DNA of 64,000 nucleotides from assembly GCF_004001065.1 (NCBI RefSeq), contig NZ_BIML01000005.1, positions 248,001 through 312,000 of the forward strand. Direction: 5' to 3'. Position 1 is the stretch's first letter, and the number at the start of each line of letters is the position of its first letter. Under the pieces are notes generated by a model. The model ran no database searches, was not told the origin of the DNA, and saw only the letters and a list, made by a program, of their open reading frames with translations. The translations under genes were made by a program, and so were the position numbers. Origin of the DNA: Paenibacillus xylaniclasticus (GTDB lineage: Bacteria > Bacillota > Bacilli > Paenibacillales > Paenibacillaceae). Positions 26,935-35,515 of the stretch are shown here, piece by piece.

Positions 26935-29037
26935 TTATGAACCGATCCGGGCAGTTCGCTCCACTGCGCCTGCTCCCTGCTGCAGCTGATACATGTTGTA
27001 ATACTTCCCACCGAGCTCCATCAGCTCGTCGTGGCTGCCGCGCTCGACGATGCGTCCGCGGTCGAGGACGAGAATTTGATCTGCTTGTCGAATCGTCGAC
27101 AGCCGGTGCGCAATGACGAACGTCGTGCGTCCCTTCTTCAGCACGTCGAGTGCCGCTTGTATGATCGCCTCCGTCTCCGTATCGATACTGGCCGTCGCTT
27201 CGTCCAATATGAGAATCGCCGGGTCGTAGGCGAGCGCCCGCGCGAATGAGATCAGCTGACGCTGCCCGGCGGACAGCGTCGCACCTTTCTCGACGACTGG
27301 CTCGTCAATGCCACCCGGAAGCTGCATGAACATATCATAAGCACCAACATCCCTCAGCGCCTGCTCAATCCTCTCACGACTGATCGCCGGATTGTCGAGA
27401 CTAACATTCGACGCTATCGTACCAGTGAACAAGAACGGATCCTGCAGAACGATGCCCATGTGCTGGCGAAGCAGCTGCTTCGGTACGTCACGAACGTCCA
27501 CACCGTCAACCTTGATGGTACCTTGACCACGTTTCACATCGTAGAACCGAAATAACAGGTTCAGAATAGAGCTCTTGCCGGAGCCGGTATGGCCGACAAG
27601 GGCGACCGTTTCGCCCTGACGGGCATGGAACGAAATGTTCCGCAGCACATACTCGTCTTTCTTATAAGCGAACGATACATCGTCGAAGATTACATCGCCC
27701 TTCGTGCGCGGCTGTGTGCCGGTAACGAAGTCCGTCCCTTCCTCATCCAGCAGAGCGAACACCCTTCCCGCGGAAACGCGCGCGGTTTCCAGATTCGACA
27801 GCTGGTTCACAATGCCTACGATCGGCTGGAACATCCGGTTCATATAATCGAAGAATGCGTACAGCACGCCGACCGTAATATAAGCGCTTAGAGCGCCGCC
27901 CCAGAATACCCATAACACGGTTGCGAACAGCACATTGCGAAGCACGTTGACCAGGTTGTGCGACGTAAGCGAGTTCAAGCTCAGCAGCTTGTTCGCGTTC
28001 GTGAACAAATCCTTGTTCATCTCGTCGAATTCATCCATCGTCTTCCTCTGACGGCGGAACGCCTGAATGATTGGCATCCCTTGAATCGACTCGTTAATCA
28101 TGCCATTAATATCGCTCAACTTGCTGCGGATCGCTTCGTTAATCCGACCTGCGAACCGCCGGTACACCATGATCCAAGCGATCAGGACCGGCACAAGCGG
28201 CAGCGCAAGCAGCGCCAGTCGCGGATCGAGCAGGTAGAGACCACCGAAGATCGCCGTCATATAGGCAATACCAGAGAAAAAATTAGCGAGAACGGCGACG
28301 AACAGCTCCCGTACCGCCTCTGTATCGTTCGTGATGCGGGAGACAACCTTGCCTGCAGGCAAATTGTCGAAATAGTACACCGGCAGCCGCTGAACATGAG
28401 CGAATACATCCTCACGCATCTTCTGTACGATCCGGTTCGCCGCCGTAAGCAGCAGCAGCCGCTGACCGTACGTGAAGCCGGCTGCGAGCACGAGCAGGCC
28501 GAAATACGCTCCGGCCGTCTTGAGCACCCGCGGCAGCTCTGGCTTGTAGAATCGGTACAGCTCGCTCTTCGTCAGCTTCGAAGCCGGATAGTCCGCCTTC
28601 TCGCCGGCGGCGGTAACAATCGTCAACCGGCCATTTTCCACGCTGCGGGTCCCCTCAATTGATTCCACATCACCAGCTATAAAGTAATAGTCCCGGCCTA
28701 CCTGCAGCACGCGTGCAGCAGCACCGCCCATTTCATCTTCCGTCAGTCGGTCCTCGCGCTTATAGCTTTTGCCGTTATAGGACGCTGCTCCGCTCGTGCC
28801 GGCCGGCACCTCCTGCCATTGCTTCTCAATGCTTAGAATGTTCTGGTCAATCATCCGCTGCGCGATGAGCGGTCCAATCAGCTCCGCACAGACGGCCAAT
28901 GCGAGCAGAATGAGCGCTATAATGATCGGGCGCTTATACAGCATCGCATACTGGAACAGCCGTTTGGCCGTCTTGGGCCTCGATCCGTTGCTCCCCGGCT
29001 GCTCCAAATTCGTCAAGGTTGAAGTCAAAGTAAACAC
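26935..29037 (-). CDS. bmrD: BmrD/YheH-like subunit of heterodimeric ABC exporter
   Basis: About 700 residues. After the first membrane helix (about 32-50) comes an extra extracellular domain of some 100 residues before helix 2, the hallmark of YheH/BmrD. The ATPase has Walker A GHTGSGKSS, Walker B ILILDEATASID with the catalytic Glu, and a signature of LSAGQRQ (Ala for Gly). Together with the upstream BmrC-like subunit this gives one full and one degenerate ATP site. Multidrug export is the known role of the Bacillus pair. Start is ambiguous: GTG 29037 has AAGG directly adjacent, while TTG 29028 has AAGGTG five bases upstream. Confidence 0.88.
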   Translation of the reverse strand: MFTLTSTLTNLEQPGSNGSRPKTAKRLFQYAMLYKRPIIIALILLALAVCAELIGPLIAQRMIDQNILSIEKQWQEVPAGTSGAASYNGKSYKREDRLTEDEMGGAAARVLQVGRDYYFIAGDVESIEGTRSVENGRLTIVTAAGEKADYPASKLTKSELYRFYKPELPRVLKTAGAYFGLLVLAAGFTYGQRLLLLTAANRIVQKMREDVFAHVQRLPVYYFDNLPAGKVVSRITNDTEAVRELFVAVLANFFSGIAYMTAIFGGLYLLDPRLALLALPLVPVLIAWIMVYRRFAGRINEAIRSKLSDINGMINESIQGMPIIQAFRRQRKTMDEFDEMNKDLFTNANKLLSLNSLTSHNLVNVLRNVLFATVLWVFWGGALSAYITVGVLYAFFDYMNRMFQPIVGIVNQLSNLETARVSAGRVFALLDEEGTDFVTGTQPRTKGDVIFDDVSFAYKKDEYVLRNISFHARQGETVALVGHTGSGKSSILNLLFRFYDVKRGQGTIKVDGVDVRDVPKQLLRQHMGIVLQDPFLFTGTIASNVSLDNPAISRERIEQALRDVGAYDMFMQLPGGIDEPVVEKGATLSAGQRQLISFARALAYDPAILILDEATASIDTETEAIIQAALDVLKKGRTTFVIAHRLSTIRQADQILVLDRGRIVERGSHDELMELGGKYYNMYQLQQGAGAVERTARIGS

Positions 29038-29189
29038 CTTCGTTTCGTATCCTTAGTAAATCCGAGCCGTCTCATCGGCCGGAACGTGATTCCTTTATCG
29101 TTTAGCCATCTCAGCTCTAATAGCTTCCGCTAGTTCGCAACTGACGGGCTTCAAGGTCCCTTATCCAAAATAAAGTTCGTGACGCCGCA

Positions 29190-30935
29190 TTATGCTTCCG
29201 TCAGCGCCTCCAGCTGCTGCCGTTCGTACTGCTCCTTGTACCAGCCGCCAAGTGCAAGCAGCTGCTCATGCGTGCCTTCCTCCGCTATACGGCCGTCCTC
29301 CAGCACGATGATCCAATCCGCATGCTGCACGGCGGACAGCCGATGCGTTGCAATAAGCGTCGTCTTCCCAGCGCGCTCCGTTCGAATGCCCTCTATAATC
29401 TCGGCCTCCGTGCGAGCGTCAACCGCAGACAGTGCATCGTCCAGCATCAAAATTTCTGGATTCGCAATAAGCGCCCTTGCAATGCTGACCCTTTGCTTCT
29501 GTCCGCCGGACAGCGCCACGCCCTTCTCGCCAACCAGCGTCTCCAGTCCGTCAGGCAGGAACGCAATGTCTTTAGCGAAAGACGCTCTCGCAAGCGCACG
29601 CTGCAAATCATCCTCCGTCGCCTGCTCCAGCCCGAACAGAATGTTCTCACGAATCGACCGGGAGAATAGAATGGGCTGCTGCGGCACATAACCGACCCAG
29701 CTAAGTACTTCATCGACGGCGATTCTCTCCAGCGGTATATTCGACACCGTAATCGAGCCCTCGCCCAGCGGATACTCACGAAGCAGCTGGCGTAGAAGCG
29801 TCGTCTTGCCGCTGCCTGTACGTCCGACGATACCGAGCGTCTCCCCTCGCTTCAGCCTAAGTGAGACGTTAACCAGATTATCAACTGACGACGAAGGGTA
29901 GCGGAACGTCACATGACGGAACTCGATTGTGTCCGGCGTGCCAACCTTCACAACCGAATCACTGTCCGACACGTCCGGCTCGTAAGTCAGCGTCTCGGTC
30001 ACGCGGTCAAGCGATGCATTCCCCCGCTGCATGACGTTAATCAGCTCGCCGATGGCGAACATCGGCCAGATCAGCATTCCGAGAAAGAAGTTGAAGGAAA
30101 CGAGATCGCCGAGCGTAATCTCGCTGTGGAACACTAAGTACGCACCGTAGCATAGACCAATCAAGTAACTGAGCCCAATCAAAATTTTGTTCGTCGGCTC
30201 GAACATCGCATCGACTCGCGCTACCTCAATATTGCGCGCCAGCACCTCTTCCGTCTTCGTCTGAAACCGTCTTTGGTCCGCTTCCTCCTGCACATACGCA
30301 CGGACGACGCGAATGCCGGCAACCGACTCCAGCACTTGATCGTTCAGCTCCCCGAATGCATCCTGCGCCTTCATGAACCGATTGTGAATCCGGCTTCCGA
30401 AATATTTAAGCGCCAGCGCAAGCAGTGGAAGTGGAAGCAGCGCCGCCAGCGTCAGCTTCCAGCTGATCAGCACGGCCATCATGAACAAGAGGGTCAGCAT
30501 CCACACTGTCGAGTCGACAAGTGTCAATATTCCGAACCCTGCCGTCGTCGAGATCGCTCCGAGATCGTTCGTCGCGCGAGCCATCAGATCGCCCGTCCGA
30601 TTGCGCTCATAGAATGTCGGCGTCATCCGCAGAAAATGCCGCATGAGCCGAGAACGAAGCAGACGCTCCAGCACAATCGCTCCTCCGAACAGCTTATACA
30701 TCCACACATAGGTCAACACGTAGCATATAGCCGTTAACCCGAGCCAGGAGCCAATAATGAGATAAAACTGCCCGGCGTCGATTCCTCCCTGCTGGATGAC
30801 GTCTATCGTATAACCTAGCAGTTTGGGTGGTATGACCTCCAAGAGGCCGACGAATGTAAGCAGAATAATAGCTATGGTGTAACGTTTTCGGTACTGCTTA
30901 AAAAACCAACCGAGCTTGCCTAATACTGTAAACAT
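29190..30935 (-). CDS. bmrC: BmrC/YheI-like subunit of heterodimeric ABC exporter
   Basis: 581 residues: six-helix membrane domain and ATPase. Walker A GRTGSGKTT, signature LSGGQKQR, Walker B ILMLDDALSAVD, where Asp replaces the catalytic Glu, as in Bacillus BmrC. Length matches BmrC (about 585). I chose ATG 30935 (MFTVLGKLGW) with GGAAAGGACGG upstream; the open frame to 31043 is leader sequence. It is first gene of the exporter operon and lies about 140 bases downstream of an attenuator at 31074-31111. The bmrD-like gene follows after about 150 bases. Confidence 0.88.
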   Translation of the reverse strand: MFTVLGKLGWFFKQYRKRYTIAIILLTFVGLLEVIPPKLLGYTIDVIQQGGIDAGQFYLIIGSWLGLTAICYVLTYVWMYKLFGGAIVLERLLRSRLMRHFLRMTPTFYERNRTGDLMARATNDLGAISTTAGFGILTLVDSTVWMLTLLFMMAVLISWKLTLAALLPLPLLALALKYFGSRIHNRFMKAQDAFGELNDQVLESVAGIRVVRAYVQEEADQRRFQTKTEEVLARNIEVARVDAMFEPTNKILIGLSYLIGLCYGAYLVFHSEITLGDLVSFNFFLGMLIWPMFAIGELINVMQRGNASLDRVTETLTYEPDVSDSDSVVKVGTPDTIEFRHVTFRYPSSSVDNLVNVSLRLKRGETLGIVGRTGSGKTTLLRQLLREYPLGEGSITVSNIPLERIAVDEVLSWVGYVPQQPILFSRSIRENILFGLEQATEDDLQRALARASFAKDIAFLPDGLETLVGEKGVALSGGQKQRVSIARALIANPEILMLDDALSAVDARTEAEIIEGIRTERAGKTTLIATHRLSAVQHADWIIVLEDGRIAEEGTHEQLLALGGWYKEQYERQQLEALTEA

Positions 30936-31073
30936 AGAGATAATTCCGTCCTTTCCTAAGCCCTCCAACCGATACCTACAGCACCCGTAAACATGTGAAG
31001 GCGCACCTCCCTTATCGGGCCGCACGCCTCGTATTCCACTCACACAGGAACATACGTTCGAGCCTAGCGGTGC

Positions 31074-31111
31074 AAAAAAGGCGCACGATTACAGATGCGT
31101 AACCATGCGCC
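31074..31111 (-). terminator. Attenuator terminator of the bmrCD-like operon
   Basis: Minus-strand RNA: GGCGCAUGGUUAC pairs with GUAAUCGUGCGCC (13 pairs, two of them G-U) over a 6-base loop, followed by six U (31079-31074). It stands between the leader ORF and the bmrC-like gene. Its 5' arm can instead pair with the end of the leader ORF (see the leader entry). Confidence 0.88.
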
Positions 31112-31219
31112 GTCGTAGCCAGAATGATTCCGGGTTAGCTGCGATCGGATGGATTACGCTGCAATGCTCCGACTGTAATGCCAACGTGAGTAACATGAAT
31201 GTTCATCATTGCGTAATCC
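31097..31219 (-). promoter_or_regulatory. Competing RNA helices of the bmrCD-like leader
   Basis: Segment 1 GGATTACGC (31219-31211) overlaps the leader ribosome binding site and is perfectly complementary to segment 2 GCGTAATCC (31159-31151) at the end of the leader ORF; the pairing can extend through GCAATG/CATTGC. Segment 2 with flank, GCGTAATCCAT (31159-31149), is also complementary, with one bulged base, to segment 3 ATGGTTACGC (31106-31097), the 5' arm of the terminator. Thus 1:2 allows the terminator, and 2:3 is an antiterminator. A ribosome held early in the leader would free segment 2. Confidence 0.78.
31135..31209 (-). CDS. 24-residue leader peptide of the bmrCD-like operon
   Basis: ATG 31209, 24 codons, TAA at 31137-31135. 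GGGAGG lies eight bases before the ATG. Residues: MMNIHVTHVGITVG, then ALQRNPSDRS. It ends 24 bases before the terminator stem, and its last third encodes the segment that can pair either with the start region or with the terminator arm. Position and architecture are those of a translation-monitoring leader, comparable in role to bmrB of Bacillus subtilis, though I see no reason to call it a sequence homologue. Confidence 0.75.
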   Translation of the reverse strand: MMNIHVTHVGITVGALQRNPSDRS

Positions 31220-31248
31220 TCCCTTCAAAGAAATAAAATCCTGCTGTC

Positions 31249-31277
31249 ACTTTACCACCGTAAGAAATTGGTGTCAA
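31249..31277 (-). promoter_or_regulatory. Sigma-A promoter of the bmrCD-like operon
   Basis: TTGACA (31277-31272), 17-base spacer, TAAAGT (31254-31249). Transcription would start near 31242, about 20 bases before the leader ribosome binding site. Confidence 0.7.
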
Positions 31278-31344
31278 TGGACGAAACTGCGTTTTCTCTG
31301 TATTTATTTGATAGCATCGCATGGACCTCGGCAGACACTGCACT

Positions 31345-32562
31345 CTAACGCCTTGGTTTTGTTAGCAGCGGATGGAGAACCTCCGATAATACGAGCCCGA
31401 TTGCAATAGCTCCAGACAGCATGAACGCTTTGGCAGCAAGAGGCAGCGATTCGCCGTATCGGTTCTCGACGACGCTGCGCATCGCATCATAGGCGACGCC
31501 GCCTGGCACAAGCGGGATAATACCCGCCACGCTGAAGATGATGACGGGCGTCCGATAAAATCTGGCGAACAACTGTGAGACAAAGGCTACAAGCAGCGAA
31601 GCGGCAAGCGTCGCCGGAACCGCATCCATCCCCTCCGCCAGCAGCACATATAGGAGCCAGCCGAGCATGCCGGACAGCCCGCACTGGATAAGCGAACGCC
31701 TCGGCGCTTGGAACAGAATGCCGAAGCCGGCAGACGCTATAAAGCTCGCCGCAGCTTGTCCCGCCCACGACAGCTCCGGATCGGCGAGCTCTTTCATCGG
31801 TACTCCCGCTCCCACCGACAAGACGAACGCCACACCCGTTCCGATGGCGAACGCCGTCAGGAACGCCTCCGCTCCCTTCGATAAGCCGGATACAAGATGG
31901 CCGGCGATCAGGTCGCGGACCGCATTCGTCAGCAGCAGCCCTGGAACAAGCGGCATGACCGAGCCGATAATAATTCGGTCCAGCTCTTGACCAAGGCCAG
32001 CCTGCACGAGCAGCACCGACAACATGCCGACGACGACAGAAGCGACGAGCTCGGCGAACAGCTTAATCGGGACGAGCCTGTGGAACCAAATAAGTGCGGC
32101 GAAGCCGAGTCCCCCAGCCAGCACGGCAGGAATGAAATCAGCCATCCGTCCTTGGAACATCAGCAGAAAACAGCCGCTTGCCAGCGCGGCTAGCACAATT
32201 TGCAGCCATGGTGGATAAGCGGCCGGCGCAGCCTCGGCCTGCTTGAGCAGCCGATGCGCCTCATCGGGCGTCAGCTCCCCTCTCGTAATCCGCCGGGATA
32301 TGTCGTTGACGAGCGTTACCTTATTCAGATCGGTTGACCGCTCAGATATTCGAATGAGGCGTGTCGTTGGTGAACTCCCATCCAAAGCGAATAATATTCC
32401 GGTCGGCGTGACGAAGCTTTGCGAATCCTTCATGCCATATGCGGCTGCAATCCGCATCATCGTATCCTCTACGCGGTACGTTTCGCCACCGTTTTGCATC
32501 ATCATTTTGCCGGCCAGCAAACAGACCTCCGTCACCCGCTCCAGCTTCTTCTCTATGTCCAT
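31345..32562 (-). CDS. Threonine/serine exporter family protein (ThrE-like)
   Basis: 405 residues, fusing the ThrE N-terminal domain (DUF1212; ETYRVEDTMMRIAAAYG near the start, FALDGSSPTTRLIRIS) with its membrane domains and the C-terminal DUF3815-like membrane half (PVIIFSVAGIIPLVPGGVAYDAMRS, in parts). About ten membrane segments. Family members export threonine or serine by proton exchange; actual substrate not shown. GGAGGGGAAGCAT precedes ATG 32562. It reads toward the bmrCD-like promoter with only 67 bases between. Confidence 0.85.
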   Translation of the reverse strand: MDIEKKLERVTEVCLLAGKMMMQNGGETYRVEDTMMRIAAAYGMKDSQSFVTPTGILFALDGSSPTTRLIRISERSTDLNKVTLVNDISRRITRGELTPDEAHRLLKQAEAAPAAYPPWLQIVLAALASGCFLLMFQGRMADFIPAVLAGGLGFAALIWFHRLVPIKLFAELVASVVVGMLSVLLVQAGLGQELDRIIIGSVMPLVPGLLLTNAVRDLIAGHLVSGLSKGAEAFLTAFAIGTGVAFVLSVGAGVPMKELADPELSWAGQAAASFIASAGFGILFQAPRRSLIQCGLSGMLGWLLYVLLAEGMDAVPATLAASLLVAFVSQLFARFYRTPVIIFSVAGIIPLVPGGVAYDAMRSVVENRYGESLPLAAKAFMLSGAIAIGLVLSEVLHPLLTKPRR

Positions 32563-32620
32563 ATGCTTCCCCTCCGCACAGTAAAGCCGCGCCAGCCGCT
32601 CTCTACAGCTGAACGCAAGA

Positions 32621-33271
32621 CTATTTCACCTTAGCCTCTGCGGCGGCCTCCATAACGTTGTTCGACTCCGTGTCCTCCACGCGCAAGAAACGCCGTTCAA
32701 TCCGCTTCATGACTACAAGCGATAGAATGACGAACAGCGCGATATAAAGCAGCAGCGCAGGATTGCGGTAATAACGACTGACATCATGGCCAACGAGTGA
32801 GACAGCGAACACCATGATCGCCTTGCCTGCCCCGACAGCGATGAGATACAATCGGAACCGCATCCGCGCGATCGCGGCGGCCACATTCACAGCTACGAAA
32901 GGCCCGACCGGAAATATACTAAGCACGAACACGTAGCTGAACGCGTTACGTCTCATCCACTGAAGACCGCGTTGCACCTTGCGGCGCCGGGCATACTTGT
33001 CAAGCAGCGGATGCCCTGTAATCCGCCGCATGATCAAGAATGTGACCACGCAGCCCGCAACGAGACCAAGCCAAGAATATAGAAATCCAAGCCATAAACC
33101 GTACACAGCCGCGTTCACTCCAACAATAACGAGCGTCGGAAGCGGTGGAACGAACGATTTCATGAACGTTAGCGCTACACCCGGCAGCGGCCCCAGTGAA
33201 CGATAGCGGTCCAGAAGCTCCAGCAAATGCTGCTCGTTCGACCAATACTGCACCAACTCCGATATGCCCAT
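32621..33271 (-). CDS. VTT (TVP38/TMEM64, DedA-like) membrane protein
   Basis: 216 residues with about five membrane segments and the VTT pattern: GVALTFMKSFVPPLPTLVI then GVNAAVYGLWLGFLYSWLG, and FVLSIFPVGPFVAVNVAAA. Relatives act in membrane lipid movement or membrane homeostasis. I chose ATG 33271, eight bases after GAGGAGG; an upstream in-frame start adds ten residues without support. The C-terminal tail after the last helix is charged. It is 58 bases upstream of the ThrE-like gene and may be cotranscribed. Confidence 0.83.
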   Translation of the reverse strand: MGISELVQYWSNEQHLLELLDRYRSLGPLPGVALTFMKSFVPPLPTLVIVGVNAAVYGLWLGFLYSWLGLVAGCVVTFLIMRRITGHPLLDKYARRRKVQRGLQWMRRNAFSYVFVLSIFPVGPFVAVNVAAAIARMRFRLYLIAVGAGKAIMVFAVSLVGHDVSRYYRNPALLLYIALFVILSLVVMKRIERRFLRVEDTESNNVMEAAAEAKVK

Positions 33272-33357
33272 CCGAGCCTCCTCCTCGCTTCCTGCCGCCA
33301 ATACGTACGATTATATCGTCCCACAGTAAATTACAATTTATGTAAAATAAAAGAGTG

Positions 33358-34371
33358 TTACAGCCGCTTCGCACTTCGCAAGAAGGCACATCGCGTCTCT
33401 TCCTGCTGGCGCAAAAGCAGCTCCCTTGGCCACGGACCGTCGCTGGCGGCTAGGTCGCTGTCGATTAAACGCAGCATCCACAGCGAGAACACGGCTGAGA
33501 ACAAGCAATATTCTCGCATGAACGCTTCCCGCTCTGCAGGCACGCTCCCCTTATCGGCCTGTTCCCAATAAGCGGTTAGCAGCCGCTCCCAAGCATCCTC
33601 TCCGATGGTCCGGGGAAACATCGGATGCGACATGTCCAGCGCATGGTACAAGTCCCAGTAAGGACTATTCCGGTGCACATGCTCCCAATCCAGCACATAA
33701 AGCTTTCCGCCTGACGCCGTTCCGAAATTGCCGGCATGCAGATCGCCGTGACACAGCCGGTAGACGATGACCGGCGGCTGCTGCTTCATCTGTCCATACA
33801 TTCGAAGGACAAGATGTTCTGGAAGCCCAAATATAAGCGGCTCAGAAGCCTGTGCGCCAGCTTCCGCAGCTGGCGTGCCGCGCCAGCTCCAGCCGAGCTC
33901 CATAAGCAGATCAGCCGCCATTTCCTCATAATTCGGCTTATGACCACGTCCAGAGCCGAGCTTCAGTCCTTCTGTCGGCACAGCGTGCCACTTTGCCATA
34001 CAGCTTATCAGCTTCGCTGTCGCCGCTTCATTGAACGTATGATCAAGCGTCCCGACGTCTTCGTACAGAAGCCATGCCCAGACGCTGCCATCCTCCTTCG
34101 TCGTCTCGGTGTAATCCAGCAGCGCTGGATATACATCCGGCAAGAATGGCAGTACGTTCTCGTAGATATGCGCTTCTCTGGCGGCTTGCGCGAGATCAGG
34201 CGTTATTTTGCACACAACCATGCTACCCGGATCAATCATTAACCGCTCTACCCGGCTGCCGTTCAATCCGGTGTACAGCAGCTCTCGCTTCTCGACCTCT
34301 CCGCCCTGTATAATACTATCCACAAGAATAGACCCTTTCGATTGCTTCCTGCTCATTTCGTTCATTCCCAT
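33358..34371 (-). CDS. Aminoglycoside phosphotransferase (APH) fold kinase
   Basis: About 337 residues. The catalytic loop CHGDLHAGNFG and metal motif VLDWEHV are intact, with PYWDLYHAL following, as in the APH/choline kinase family, which includes CotS-like spore proteins. The substrate cannot be read; resistance is possible but unproven. Start region is dense (GTG 34377, ATG 34371, ATG 34365) after ATAAGGAATAGG; I took 34371. The next gene upstream on the same strand is a coat-associated protein, so a sporulation role is worth keeping in mind. Confidence 0.8.
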   Translation of the reverse strand: MGMNEMSRKQSKGSILVDSIIQGGEVEKRELLYTGLNGSRVERLMIDPGSMVVCKITPDLAQAAREAHIYENVLPFLPDVYPALLDYTETTKEDGSVWAWLLYEDVGTLDHTFNEAATAKLISCMAKWHAVPTEGLKLGSGRGHKPNYEEMAADLLMELGWSWRGTPAAEAGAQASEPLIFGLPEHLVLRMYGQMKQQPPVIVYRLCHGDLHAGNFGTASGGKLYVLDWEHVHRNSPYWDLYHALDMSHPMFPRTIGEDAWERLLTAYWEQADKGSVPAEREAFMREYCLFSAVFSLWMLRLIDSDLAASDGPWPRELLLRQQEETRCAFLRSAKRL

Positions 34372-34521
34372 CCGCACCTATTCCTTATTTCATGACCCTA
34401 TTGTAGCACAGCCTTTCTCTAATTAGCGTGAACAGGAGGCGATGTAAACCGAAGCCAAATCCCTAGATCCAAGCTGCCCGGCATATCCCCTTGGTTACAG
34501 ACTTACCGGACAGCTCCGTTA

Positions 34522-35304
34522 TTATTTCGCCGATCTGCGGCCATATGACCGGGCGAATCGCATCATCCACTTATATGCGGACGGATCAATCTTCTTAAGC
34601 GGGTGGAATTGGGGGTGATTCGAATTGACCTCAATGACCCACAGCTTTCCTGTTTCGTCGTATGCAAGATCAATCCCCATCTCCCTCATTCCTTTCTTCT
34701 CGCTGCTCAGCCTGCGCGCGATGCGAAGCGCTGTCGTCTCCAGCTGCTTGTTCAGCTCCTGCTTCTGCTCCTCCGTATATTCCTTGGCTGCCCATAGCCG
34801 TTTCAACGGCCATATTCGTCCGCCTTGATAATAGTTGGTTACAATTTTATTCTTCTTCCCGACCTTGACCATGTGCCCCGTACACGTCCACTTACCTCTT
34901 GGTCTTCGCTGAACCATCGCGCGGATGTCGTATGGTCGTCCGCCTACCCGATCCATCACAATCGCCTCTTGAACCAGCATCCGCCTCCGTCCGCTACGCC
35001 TTCGCAGCTCCCCATAAGCATCGTCCAACGATGCAAAATTCTTTACCGTCTGGCTTTTATTGTTTAGGGAATATACCTTGTAACCTTCTTCCGTACGCTC
35101 CAGCTTCATAATCCCGATCCCATGCGAGCCCGTATCTGGTTTAATATATAGAGCTGGATAACGCTCGCTCATGGTTCGCAGGTGCTCTTCCGTCAGCAGT
35201 CTCGTTCGGGGAACGAGTGGTTTCAACTCGTCATCCGCTTTCAAATAACGGCACACTCTGAGCTTTCCCCAGATTGCCACGCTCTTGTATTTTCTCCTGC
35301 TCAT
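34522..35304 (-). CDS. YheC/YheD family coat-associated ATP-grasp protein
   Basis: 260 residues. Features of the YheC/D family: LYIKPDTGSHGIGIMKL (about 55-71), RRRMLVQEAIVMDRVGGRPYDIR, KIVTNYYQGGRIWPL, and an ATP-grasp metal-binding end LWVIEVNSNHPQFHPL. Bacillus members localise to the spore coat or cortex; the reaction is unknown but ATP-dependent ligation is implied. ATG 35304 has GGGGTGAG upstream; a GTG three codons earlier is possible. It is divergent from the Fur-controlled lipoprotein. Confidence 0.85.
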   Translation of the reverse strand: MSRRKYKSVAIWGKLRVCRYLKADDELKPLVPRTRLLTEEHLRTMSERYPALYIKPDTGSHGIGIMKLERTEEGYKVYSLNNKSQTVKNFASLDDAYGELRRRSGRRRMLVQEAIVMDRVGGRPYDIRAMVQRRPRGKWTCTGHMVKVGKKNKIVTNYYQGGRIWPLKRLWAAKEYTEEQKQELNKQLETTALRIARRLSSEKKGMREMGIDLAYDETGKLWVIEVNSNHPQFHPLKKIDPSAYKWMMRFARSYGRRSAK

Positions 35305-35410
35305 ACAGCTCACCCCGTGCTACCATATGCTTCGTCCACAAGAGCTGCTTGTGCGTCCTCCCGGTTCCGTGCCTATTTACAGGTCAATGAACAGCTCCTA
35401 ACGTCATCCA

Positions 35411-35439
35411 TTGACTTTGATAACGATTATCATTATTAT
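35411..35439 (+). promoter_or_regulatory. Sigma-A promoter with embedded Fur box
   Basis: TTGACT (35411-35416), 17-base spacer, TATTAT (35434-35439). The spacer is almost filled by TGATAACGATTATCA (35418-35432), 14 of 15 matching the 7-1-7 Fur consensus. Fur bound to iron would block polymerase directly. Confidence 0.85.
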
Positions 35440-35515
35440 GAATGACATTAATACATGTCAGCTCTATAGATGATTTACAATTTTTGAATAATAGAGAAGA
35501 ATCGGGAGGCAAGAA

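Noticed and set aside
27958-28662. Plus-strand 234-codon frame inside the BmrD-like gene
   Set aside because: Arg/His/Gln-rich composition typical of an antisense shadow in GC-biased codons; no start signal.
30936-31043. 36-residue N-terminal extension of the BmrC-like protein
   Set aside because: Homologues start at MFTVLGKLGW, and the extension lies in the leader just after the attenuator; no ribosome binding site.
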